From an uncultured Bacteroidales bacterium (GTDB lineage: Bacteria; Bacteroidota; Bacteroidia; Bacteroidales; UBA932): DNA of 17,338 nt. Shown here in pieces: positions 7,521 through 14,347 of the stretch. Under the pieces are notes generated by a model. It was not told the DNA's origin, searched no databases, and worked only from the letters and a program-made list of their open reading frames with translations. The position numbers and the translations under genes are program-made. The stretch covers positions 1-17,338 of the forward strand of contig CAMFSN010000024.1 of assembly GCA_945983015.1 (NCBI GenBank), given 5' to 3'. Each line of letters opens with the position of its first letter. Within the stretch, counting starts at the first letter, position 1.

Positions 7521-8333
7521 ATGAAGAAGTTAGCTATCCTGGCAGCCCTTTGCCTTTTCGCTTCTTGTGCAAACAACGAAGCCGCCCTGGAGAAAAAAAC
7601 CCAGGCATTTGAAACTCAACTGCAGGAATTGATGGAAAATTATCAAAATGGCGTGAAAAGCCTGTCTGAAGACGCTACTCTTAGCGATGAGGAAAAGTCC
7701 GCAAAACATTCTGAGCTATATGACAGCATTTCCGCAGAAATGATAGATATATGCCTCAAGACCTTGAAGCAGAATAAGAATAACAGCCTCGGCGCAGAGG
7801 CCTTCAAGAGCGTCTACTACGACCTCGAAGGAGAGCAGCTTAAGCAGGCAGTCTCCTGGCTTGGCCCTAAGATCAAAGAGGACGAGGACGTACAGAAGAT
7901 TCTGGAGAGCATCTCCGCCTTGGAAAAGACCTCAGAGGGTAAGATGTTCACCGATTTCGAAGTAAACGGAGTCAAGTTCTCAGATTATATAGGAAAAGGC
8001 AAATACGTGCTGGTGGATTTCTGGGCCAGTTGGTGTGGCCCTTGCAAAAGGGAGATTCCTAACATCGCTGCGGTTTATAAGAAGTATGCAGGCGAGAAAT
8101 TCGACGTGCTGAGTGTAGCCGTTTGGGATAAGGTGGAAGACACCAAGGCCGCTGCAGCAGAGCACGGAGTAGTCTGGAATCAGATAGTTGATGCTCAGCG
8201 TGTCCCTACAGACATTTACGGCATTCAGGGAATCCCTCAGATTATGCTTTTCGGCCCTGACGGAACCATCCTCAAGAGAGACCTTCGCGGAGAAGGCATC
8301 GAAGCTGCCGTGAAAGAAGCTCTCGGACTGTAG
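7521..8333 (+). CDS. Thioredoxin-like (TlpA/AhpC-TSA type) disulfide reductase lipoprotein
   Basis: A 270-residue protein that begins with a lipoprotein signal (MKKLAILAALCLFASC, anchor C16). Residues 20-140 form a charged, helix-rich region, related in position to the N-terminal parts of Bacteroidota TlpA/DUF4369-type proteins but not recognisable to me. The C-terminal thioredoxin fold starts near residue 145: KYVLVDFWAS leads into the active site WCGPC at 171-175, and GIPQIMLFGPDG holds the cis-proline that faces the active site. It is expected to reduce or exchange disulfides in the periplasm, attached to a membrane. Partner proteins cannot be inferred. It has its own -7 element upstream and lies 12 bases before uvrC. 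Confidence 0.9.
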   Translation: MKKLAILAALCLFASCANNEAALEKKTQAFETQLQELMENYQNGVKSLSEDATLSDEEKSAKHSELYDSISAEMIDICLKTLKQNKNNSLGAEAFKSVYYDLEGEQLKQAVSWLGPKIKEDEDVQKILESISALEKTSEGKMFTDFEVNGVKFSDYIGKGKYVLVDFWASWCGPCKREIPNIAAVYKKYAGEKFDVLSVAVWDKVEDTKAAAAEHGVVWNQIVDAQRVPTDIYGIQGIPQIMLFGPDGTILKRDLRGEGIEAAVKEALGL

Positions 8334-8345
8334 TCTTTTGATTCC

Positions 8346-10142
8346 TTGGAGCTAAAGGAAAAAATAGCATTGTTTCCACATTCCCCTGGGGTGTACAGGT
8401 ATTACGACGCCTCAGGGGAAGTGATATATGTAGGCAAGGCCAAAGACCTGCACAAGAGGGTGGCTCAGTATTTCGTCCCTGCCGAAAGGCTCAACACGAA
8501 AACCAGAGCCCTGGTCAGCAAGATAGCTGACGCCCAATACTCAGTGGTAGACAGCGAAGCCGATGCCCTGCTGCTGGAGAATAATCTCATTAAACAATAC
8601 AAACCCAAATACAATATCCTGCTGAAGGACTCCAAGACCTATCCTTGGATATGCCTAAGCGCCGAAATGTATCCAAGGCTCTATCTGACTCGTCGCCTGG
8701 AGAAAAACGGGAGCAGGTATTTCGGGCCATACAGCTCCGCCTACCACGCTAAGAAACTGCTGGATTTCATCACTTCCCTCTATCCTATCCGCTCCTGCAG
8801 GCTGAAGCTAAACTCCGGCGATATAGAAAAAAAGAAATATCGCCCTTGTCTGGACTCTCATATCGGAAGGTGCAGGGCTTGTTGCACCGGAGCTATCTCC
8901 ACTGAGGAATACGAGGCTTTCATAACAGAGATAATCCAGATACTGAAAGGAGAATCTGCGCCACTTATAAAGGAATACAGGCAGAAGATGCTTCAAGCTG
9001 CTGAAGACCTTAATTTTGAGGCAGCTGAATACTACAAGTCAAAGGTGGAGCTCCTAAGCGAGCATTATTCCAAGAGCATAGTCAGTGGAGTTGCAGATAC
9101 TAACGTAGACGTATTCTCCCTGGTGACCGACTCCTCCAGAGCTTTCTGCAATTTCCTCAGAATAAGAAACGGAGCCATAGTTCAAAGTCTGAACCTGGAA
9201 TTTCGTCTGGCCATAGAAGAAGACAGGGCGAGCATCCTGAGTTCTTTCATAGCAGAAATCGAGGAGAGGTTCGGGGCTCTCTCCAAAGAAGTCATAGTCC
9301 CCTTCCTGCCAGACGTGGAACTTCCGGAGGTGGAATTCAAGATACCTGCCAGAGGAGACAAACTCAGCCTCTTGGAACTCAGTATGAAAAATGCGAAGGA
9401 GTTTCATTTCAACTCCCTTCGCCAGCTTGAGAAAACTGACCCCGAGGAATTCAAAAAAGAAGCCCTGGAGCAGCTCCAATGTGCTTTGGGGATGAGCGTA
9501 CTCCCGCGGCATATCGAGTGTTTCGATAACTCTAATATCCAGGGGACCAATCCCGTAGCTTCCTGCGTGGTTTTTCGGGACGGCCTGCCTTCAAAAAAGG
9601 ACTACCGTAAATTTAAGATCAAGACCGTAGTGGGGGCCAATGACTATGCCTCAATGAAGGAAGTGGTGGGCAGACGCTACTCCCGTTTGATGCGGGAGGA
9701 TCCTGAAGACCTGCCTCAATTGGTAATAATAGACGGAGGAAAGGGTCAGCTCTCCTTCGCCTGGCAGGCGATAAAGGAAATTGGCCTGGAAGATAAGATA
9801 AAAATGGTGGGACTGGCGAAGAGGATGGAAGAAATAGTGCTGCTGGACGACCCTTATCCCCTATTCCTGGATCGCGACTCACAGGCGCTCAGGGTAGTCA
9901 CTCACATCAGGGACGAGGCGCACAGGTTCGGTATCACCTTCCATCGCGACCTCAGGTCAAAGGCGCAAGTTCGTTCCGCATTGACGCAGATTCAGGGAGT
10001 GGGTGAGCGGACGGCGCAAAGGCTGCTGATGCATTTCGGAAGTGTGGCCAGGATAGCTGGAGCAGAGGAGAGCGAAATCGCCGCGCTGGTCGGACCGGCA
10101 TTGGCAGGGAAAATTAAAAAAGAATTAAAGACAAATGATTAA
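8346..10142 (+). CDS. uvrC: UvrABC excinuclease subunit C
   Basis: UvrC makes both incisions in nucleotide excision repair after UvrA/UvrB mark a lesion. The 598-residue length is normal. In order: a GIY-YIG nuclease with GVY at 15-17, YVG at 28-30 and E78 in LLLENN; a cysteine cluster near 177; a UVR domain around 200-235 that binds UvrB; and the RNase H-like nuclease with FDNSN (about 393), IIDGGKGQL (about 460) and RDEAHRF (about 523), whose D, D and H form the 5' incision site. Two helix-hairpin-helix motifs (IQGVGERTAQRLL and a second ending at the C-terminus) complete it. The start must be TTG at 8346: a stop lies 12 bases upstream in frame, and the first in-frame ATG is near codon 108, beyond the GIY-YIG core. 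It overlaps the next gene by 8 bases. Confidence 0.97.
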   Translation: MELKEKIALFPHSPGVYRYYDASGEVIYVGKAKDLHKRVAQYFVPAERLNTKTRALVSKIADAQYSVVDSEADALLLENNLIKQYKPKYNILLKDSKTYPWICLSAEMYPRLYLTRRLEKNGSRYFGPYSSAYHAKKLLDFITSLYPIRSCRLKLNSGDIEKKKYRPCLDSHIGRCRACCTGAISTEEYEAFITEIIQILKGESAPLIKEYRQKMLQAAEDLNFEAAEYYKSKVELLSEHYSKSIVSGVADTNVDVFSLVTDSSRAFCNFLRIRNGAIVQSLNLEFRLAIEEDRASILSSFIAEIEERFGALSKEVIVPFLPDVELPEVEFKIPARGDKLSLLELSMKNAKEFHFNSLRQLEKTDPEEFKKEALEQLQCALGMSVLPRHIECFDNSNIQGTNPVASCVVFRDGLPSKKDYRKFKIKTVVGANDYASMKEVVGRRYSRLMREDPEDLPQLVIIDGGKGQLSFAWQAIKEIGLEDKIKMVGLAKRMEEIVLLDDPYPLFLDRDSQALRVVTHIRDEAHRFGITFHRDLRSKAQVRSALTQIQGVGERTAQRLLMHFGSVARIAGAEESEIAALVGPALAGKIKKELKTND

Positions 10143-10899
10143 CGATCAGAAATTTAACAAGTATTTCGGAGCCTTCATAATGATAGGTATGAGCATAGCG
10201 GTGTGTGCCGTGACCGCTTTCAAACTGGGCTCCACGGATGCGGGAAAGACTTTGCTGCTACTATCCGCCTTTGGCTCCCTGATGGGCGTAGTGGGGACAG
10301 TGACTTCGGCCACAGGACATATCATCACCTTCCTTTTCGGCTTTTTCGACGTGTCGGTTTATGGCGTGGTCTGCCTGATCAACTGGTATAACGGAGGTGC
10401 AGGACTGGGCAACGGCCTGCTGCATCTGATATATTTCGTGCCAATGCAGTTTATCGGGCTCTACCAATGGAAAAAGCGCGAGAGTAGCCGAGGACAGGTC
10501 CAGGCAAGGCGCTTTTCCGGCCGCCAATGGCCTCTGTGCATAGCCGTCTTTGCAGTGCTGAGTGTCGGCATCTACCTTCTGCTCTCCCATTTCGACAGAA
10601 GCGCCGCCACCACCTTTTTCAAACTTGCAGTCGTTCTGGACACCATCCCAGTGGTCTGCAACATTATAGGCCAATTCCTAATGTCCACCGCCTATATGGA
10701 ACAGTGGATTTTCTGGATAGCGGTAAACATAGCCTCCATCCTGCTCTGGAGCACATCCTATATCAAGAGCGGGGATTCCTTCACTCTGATTTACATTATA
10801 AAATACATCTTCTATCTGCTTAACTGCTGTAACGGGCTTCGCATCTGGTATAATCTGAGCGACCCGAAAAAACAAGCTATTTTGAAGAATAAAAAATAA
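10135..10899 (+). CDS. pnuC: PnuC-family vitamin/nucleoside transporter
   Basis: This 254-residue membrane protein has about seven hydrophobic segments. Diagnostic stretches are GHIITFLFGFFDVSVYG, LLHLIYFVPMQFIGLYQWKK, and near the C-terminus MEQWIFWIAVNIASILLW, which match the PnuC fold. PnuC proteins take up nicotinamide riboside by facilitated diffusion for NAD synthesis. Relatives in Bacteroidota move thiamine or other vitamins (PnuT, PnuX), and I cannot separate these from the sequence alone. No NR kinase, thiamine kinase or riboswitch is visible nearby. The ATG at 10135 overlaps the end of uvrC by 8 bases, so it is probably translated from the uvrC transcript. Its 3' end contains the -33 box of the acpP promoter. 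Confidence 0.88.
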   Translation: MINDQKFNKYFGAFIMIGMSIAVCAVTAFKLGSTDAGKTLLLLSAFGSLMGVVGTVTSATGHIITFLFGFFDVSVYGVVCLINWYNGGAGLGNGLLHLIYFVPMQFIGLYQWKKRESSRGQVQARRFSGRQWPLCIAVFAVLSVGIYLLLSHFDRSAATTFFKLAVVLDTIPVVCNIIGQFLMSTAYMEQWIFWIAVNIASILLWSTSYIKSGDSFTLIYIIKYIFYLLNCCNGLRIWYNLSDPKKQAILKNKK

Positions 10900-10911
10900 T
10901 GATTACCTTTG
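10881..10911 (+). promoter_or_regulatory. acpP promoter (-33 TTTG, N19, -7 TACCTTTG)
   Basis: TTTG at 10881-10884 and TACCTTTG at 10904-10911 are separated by exactly 19 bases, a full match to the Bacteroidota vegetative promoter. The -33 box lies inside the last codons of the preceding gene. The ATG of acpP follows 52 bases after the -7 element. Confidence 0.78.
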
Positions 10912-10963
10912 TGAATTCGCTTGAAGTCAAATTGTAATAGTATAAACTTAAATTTTAACAAAA

Positions 10964-11206
10964 ATGGAGTACGCAGAAATCCTAAAGAAAGTACAGGACA
11001 TCATCGTGGATAAACTCGGTGTTGAGCCTTCAGTAGTAACAGAGAACGCTAGCTTTACAAGCGACCTTGGCGCTGATTCCCTCGATACAGTGGAACTTCT
11101 TATGGAGTTTGAGAAGGTATTCGGAATCAAGATTCCAGATGAGGAAACCGCTAACATCTCTACCGTAAAGGACGCTGTTGAGAAAGTAGCTGAGAAAATT
11201 GCTTAA
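10964..11206 (+). CDS. acpP: Acyl carrier protein
   Basis: An 80-residue acidic protein, the usual length. Serine 39 in GADSLDTVEL is the site where phosphopantetheine is attached. The protein then carries growing acyl chains in the cytoplasm for fatty acid, lipid A and phospholipid synthesis. Helix II, which docks to partner enzymes, follows as DTVELLMEFEKVFG. It has its own strong promoter and is closed 20 bases later by a strong terminator, so it appears monocistronic. In most Bacteroidota I would expect fabF directly downstream; here it is absent. Confidence 0.97.
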   Translation: MEYAEILKKVQDIIVDKLGVEPSVVTENASFTSDLGADSLDTVELLMEFEKVFGIKIPDEETANISTVKDAVEKVAEKIA

Positions 11207-11226
11207 TTTTTTCAACTAGATATTTT

Positions 11227-11254
11227 AAAGAGGGTCATTTGACCCTCTTTTTTT
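11227..11254 (+). terminator. Rho-independent terminator after acpP
   Basis: A perfect 10-base-pair stem, AAAGAGGGTC (11227-11236) with GACCCTCTTT (11241-11250), an ATTT loop, and a run of seven T (11248-11254) on the plus strand. It lies between two convergent genes. On the minus strand it is followed by TTTAAAATA, so it may also stop the DUF4270 transcript, less efficiently. Confidence 0.92.
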
Positions 11255-11266
11255 ATCGATTAAATC

Positions 11267-12916
11267 CTATTCCTTAGGAAGAGAGAATACCAGCTTCAAC
11301 TCCGGTCTCCTCTGCGGATCTTCAGGTCCGCAAAGCGTAGCCCTGAAATAGGAATCCTTATCCAGTTCATAGCTATTACGGGTAGTGGTATTACTGCCGC
11401 CCATATACATAGCCATAAGCATATAGCTATAATAATTACTATAGTAACTGCTGCCACCGTAACTATAATCCCCATACATACTGTTATAGTAGTTCTGGTA
11501 TGCCAAGTACTGCAAATACTCGCTCATATCGCTGGAAGAAGAGCCGGAGGAAGAAGTCGTAGTCTCCTGCAAACTCATCAGCAGCATCCAGATATCGTAA
11601 TTTCCGGTCTTAAAGCCCTCGTCGTCCTCATCTTTTAAGATTACCTGCTGCAGATGATAGGTAATGTCCGGAGAATAAACACAGATGCTTCGATTTATAT
11701 CTCCCTTATTCTCACTTTCCATACTGGAATCCGTCAAACCCATATAAGTAGAGGTGGTATCGGTCCAGATGCGGCAGGTAGGACTCAGACGCGGAGGGAA
11801 GAGATTATCCAGATCCTTATAATCCGTATCCATAGAGAAAGGCAGGACTACAGTGGCCTTGTTAATGCAGACCTTGTCATAATCGGAAACCGGACGGCCG
11901 TGTGCCATAAGGGTGTCCTGTATGGTTCTGATACTCAGATCCCTGAGCTGACGGGCACTGATTACGGGTTTAATTCCGCCGCCACCCTCAATATAAATCT
12001 TATCACCGGCTTTTCCGCTCAGATGCCGGCTCTCGTGAGTGCTAAGATTAATGGCATACTGTGGGAAAGTTCCGTTAGAGTATTCAGTAATCAAAGAGTC
12101 GAGTTGAGTGAATTCCAAAGCCCCATAATAAAAGAAGAATGTGGTATCGACAGGACCGGTCTCTTCATCGAAGATGGAATTGACGCTCAGTTCACCGAAA
12201 TTGCTCTCCAGATAGTAAGAGTTGCTGTTATAATTCATCTGCACGTCGAATGAATTAAATCTGCCTCCTACTCCGGAAGGAGTATCGGTGTAGATATAAA
12301 TGCCGGGGAACTTCTCAAAGAAAGTGTCCATCTCAGTGGAGAGAACCAGACCATTGGTCTCATTGATAAGTTTCCAGGCGAAATCATCGGTGAAACTCAA
12401 TGTCAGATCATTCTTTCCGTCAATAACCGGACTGCCCTTTACTACCGACTCGTTCTTATGTTTAACCAGCCCTGCACAATCGTTCAGGTCAGTGAGCTTT
12501 CTAATGGGAATACCACTCTCCAGTTCATTTACATACACCCTTTGAAGAATTCTCTCATTTCCCTTCACTGACACCGAGGTGGTGTCAAAGGCGGCAGTCA
12601 TAGTGAAATAATTTACCTTCTGGACATTACCGAAATTCAAAGTATCGTAGAGGGGAACCAGCGTAAGGGCACATTCCCTGGTACTCAAGCCATAGACCTC
12701 ATCCCTGACAGCTCCAATGGTAATTCGGGAATTCGAATAGGCGGAAAGGCTGTCAGTCATCCTCATCTCGATCTCCTCGATAGGCATAGAGGCTGCAAAC
12801 ACATCGTACTTGTCACTGTCCGGTAGGAGATTCTCTCCCAACTGAGTACTGGTCTCTATGCAAGAGAGGCAGCTCAACAGGGCTGCCCCCACAAATATGG
12901 CCTTAGAAAAGTTCAT
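11267..12916 (-). CDS. DUF4270 domain-containing lipoprotein
   Basis: A 549-residue protein that starts with a lipoprotein signal peptide (MNFSKAIFVGAALLSCLSC, anchor C19). The following ETSTQLGENLLPDSDKY and SITIGAVRDEVYG-like stretch (here SRITIGAVRDEVYG) matches DUF4270, a Bacteroidota family of surface or periplasmic lipoproteins with mainly beta structure and no established function that I know of. Residues 450-514 are low complexity, rich in Ser, Tyr, Met and Gly, and are followed by a conserved-looking C-terminal beta strand region (PELKLVFSL). The gene begins 2 bases after the stop of the GT5-like gene, and the two are surely co-transcribed; this pairing recurs in Bacteroides as far as I recall. 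The product may sit in the outer membrane, while its partner is cytoplasmic. Confidence 0.85.
   Translation of the reverse strand: MNFSKAIFVGAALLSCLSCIETSTQLGENLLPDSDKYDVFAASMPIEEIEMRMTDSLSAYSNSRITIGAVRDEVYGLSTRECALTLVPLYDTLNFGNVQKVNYFTMTAAFDTTSVSVKGNERILQRVYVNELESGIPIRKLTDLNDCAGLVKHKNESVVKGSPVIDGKNDLTLSFTDDFAWKLINETNGLVLSTEMDTFFEKFPGIYIYTDTPSGVGGRFNSFDVQMNYNSNSYYLESNFGELSVNSIFDEETGPVDTTFFFYYGALEFTQLDSLITEYSNGTFPQYAINLSTHESRHLSGKAGDKIYIEGGGGIKPVISARQLRDLSIRTIQDTLMAHGRPVSDYDKVCINKATVVLPFSMDTDYKDLDNLFPPRLSPTCRIWTDTTSTYMGLTDSSMESENKGDINRSICVYSPDITYHLQQVILKDEDDEGFKTGNYDIWMLLMSLQETTTSSSGSSSSDMSEYLQYLAYQNYYNSMYGDYSYGGSSYYSNYYSYMLMAMYMGGSNTTTRNSYELDKDSYFRATLCGPEDPQRRPELKLVFSLPKE
11375..11569 (-). 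repeat. Ser/Tyr/Met-rich low-complexity segment in the DUF4270 gene
   Basis: Codons 450-514 encode a tract of serine/threonine (ETTTSSSGSSSSD) followed by tyrosine-rich repeats such as SYGGSSYYSNYYSYM and then AMYMGG. The tract is not a perfect nucleotide repeat but is clearly biased relative to the rest of the protein. It may be a flexible or beta-aggregating surface loop. Confidence 0.7.
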
Positions 12917-12918
12917 TC

Positions 12919-13737
12919 TTAAAACTGATCGTAAAATGCGTTATATTCGTCGATGTAACTTCCGTCCGCTATGCTCTTAGGCTTGGTCTTAAGAACAGGC
13001 AGACCACGATCCCTGCAATAACTTACGAGCGAACTCGGAATATTCTCCCCCGCCAGAATGATGCCATCAGCGAATTTCGCGGCAGTTTTCGCAAGATTTA
13101 TGCCAGATGGTTCCTTCAAAAGTTCCAAATCTTTATCGCTCACAGCCCCAAAACGGGCCTTCTCCACAAAGTCAGCGGAAAAAGTCTCATTAGGCAAATT
13201 ATCGTAAAAAGAGAGCACTACCTTACTGTTCGAAAAGATAGGGTCATCCTTATATGCCTTTTTCAAATACAGCGGCAAAAGGTGGGAAATCCAACCGTGA
13301 CAATGTATCACGTCAGGCGCCCATCTTAGTTTCTTAACTGTCTCCAGCACTCCTCTGGCGAAGAAAATAGCTCTTTCATCATTATCCTCAAAGAAGACAC
13401 CGGACTCATCCCTTTCCAACTGCTTTCTCTTAAAATAATCCTCATTGTCGATAAAATAAACCTGAGTCCTGGCAGCGGCGATAGAGGCGACCTTGATAAT
13501 CAAAGGCCTATCTACATCACTGATAATCAGATTCATACCGGAGAGTCTTATGACTTCGTGCAGCTGATTCTTCCTTTCATTAATACACCCGTAGCGGGGC
13601 ATAAATGCGCGAATCTCCTTCTTTTTTTCCTGTGTGCCTTGTGGCAGGTAGCGACCAATGGTCGCGATTTCGCTTTCCGGCAGATAAGGATATATCTCGG
13701 AACAGACGAAAAGCACTTTTTTGTTAGAATTCTCCAT
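12919..13737 (-). CDS. Glycogen/starch synthase-like protein, GT5 domain only
   Basis: A 272-residue protein whose ATG (13737-13735) starts MENSNKKVLFVCSEIYPYLP; an in-frame ATG at 13776 would add 13 residues and swallow the promoter element. The sequence resembles the N-terminal Rossmann domain of GT5 glycogen synthase: CSEIYPYL at the start, RAFMPRYG, and DVIHCHGWISHLLPLYL, equivalent to the HAHDW region. The C-terminal GT1 half, which binds most of the ADP-glucose, is absent. The K-x-G-G loop that should follow SEIYP is replaced by ESEIATIGRYLPQG. Short homologues of this length are common in Bacteroidota as far as I recall. Catalysis as a glycogen synthase is therefore doubtful, and a regulatory or binding role is possible. 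It forms an operon with the DUF4270 gene and is divergent from ftsX. Confidence 0.85.
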   Translation of the reverse strand: MENSNKKVLFVCSEIYPYLPESEIATIGRYLPQGTQEKKKEIRAFMPRYGCINERKNQLHEVIRLSGMNLIISDVDRPLIIKVASIAAARTQVYFIDNEDYFKRKQLERDESGVFFEDNDERAIFFARGVLETVKKLRWAPDVIHCHGWISHLLPLYLKKAYKDDPIFSNSKVVLSFYDNLPNETFSADFVEKARFGAVSDKDLELLKEPSGINLAKTAAKFADGIILAGENIPSSLVSYCRDRGLPVLKTKPKSIADGSYIDEYNAFYDQF

Positions 13738-13743
13738 CAAGGC

Positions 13744-13751
13744 CAAAGATA
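13744..13751 (-). promoter_or_regulatory. -7 element of the GT5-like gene, near-leaderless
   Basis: On the minus strand TATCTTTG (13751-13744) matches TAnnTTTG. Only 6 bases separate it from the ATG at 13737, so transcription should start at or next to the start codon. No TTTG is found 18-21 bases upstream. The element is duplicated at 14317-14310 by the tandem repeat. Confidence 0.5.
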
Positions 13752-13781
13752 CGAAAATTTTTCCTAAATTCGCCATTTGAA

Positions 13782-14333
13782 ATGAGGCGGAAAAGAAATA
13801 AAATACTGAAAAAGAGAATAGCCGGAGCTTCTGCGTCCTCCGTAATCAGCATCAGCCTGGTGTTGCTGCTGGTCGGATTGGCAGCTATATTGGCCTTGAA
13901 TGCCAATTCCATTGAGAATTATTTCAAGGAAAACATTCAGGTGACCGCCTTTCTGCACCAGGGCACTTCTGAAGCCAAGGCTCTGAAACTGCAGAAAAGC
14001 CTGGAGCAGGAAGCCTTTGTGAAAAGTACCCGCTATGTAAGCGTGGAGGAAGGAACCAAAGAGCTGGTGGATATGTTAGGTGAGGATTTTACCGACGTGT
14101 TTGTAAACTCCCCCATCCCCAGCGCCATAGAGATTCTCCTGCACGCCGAATACTTCCAGTCCGATTCCCTGGACTATGTCCTGAACAAACTGGTAGAATA
14201 CCCTCTGATAGAGTCTGCCACCACACAGGCCGCGATGGTGGATTCCATAGGAGAAGTAATGGCACAGGTGGGTCTAGTGCTGTCTCTGGTGGTGATTCTC
14301 CATCAAGGCCAAAGATACGAAAATTTTTCCTAA
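13782..14333 (+). pseudogene. ftsX: Truncated ftsX copy with chimeric tail
   Basis: A 183-residue reading frame identical to intact FtsX up to VLSLVVIL, after which the duplicated intergenic DNA is read as HQGQRYENFS and stops. It keeps the cytoplasmic N-terminus, transmembrane helix 1 (about 20-42), the whole extracytoplasmic domain (about 43-160) and roughly half of helix 2. It lacks helices 3 and 4 and so cannot form the FtsEX permease. It is probably a non-functional leftover of the duplication. If translated, the remaining hydrophobic run VGLVLSLVVIL might still insert, giving a membrane-held external domain that could compete for FtsX partners. Confidence 0.85.
14310..14317 (-). promoter_or_regulatory. 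Duplicated -7 element pointing antisense into the truncated ftsX
   Basis: The second copy of TATCTTTG on the minus strand. The copied start codon at 14303 opens a frame of only nine codons (to the TAG at 14274), so any transcript would run antisense through the truncated ftsX copy toward the GT5-like gene. Confidence 0.4.
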
Positions 14334-14347
14334 ATTCGCCATTTGAA

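Noticed and set aside
11654..12253. Plus-strand frame of 199 codons opposite the DUF4270 gene
   Set aside because: No recognisable motif and fully antisense to a lipoprotein gene with a signal peptide.
13765..13772. TAAATTCG as a plus-strand -7 element for ftsX
   Set aside because: One mismatch to TAnnTTTG and no TTTG at the required upstream distance; too weak to annotate.
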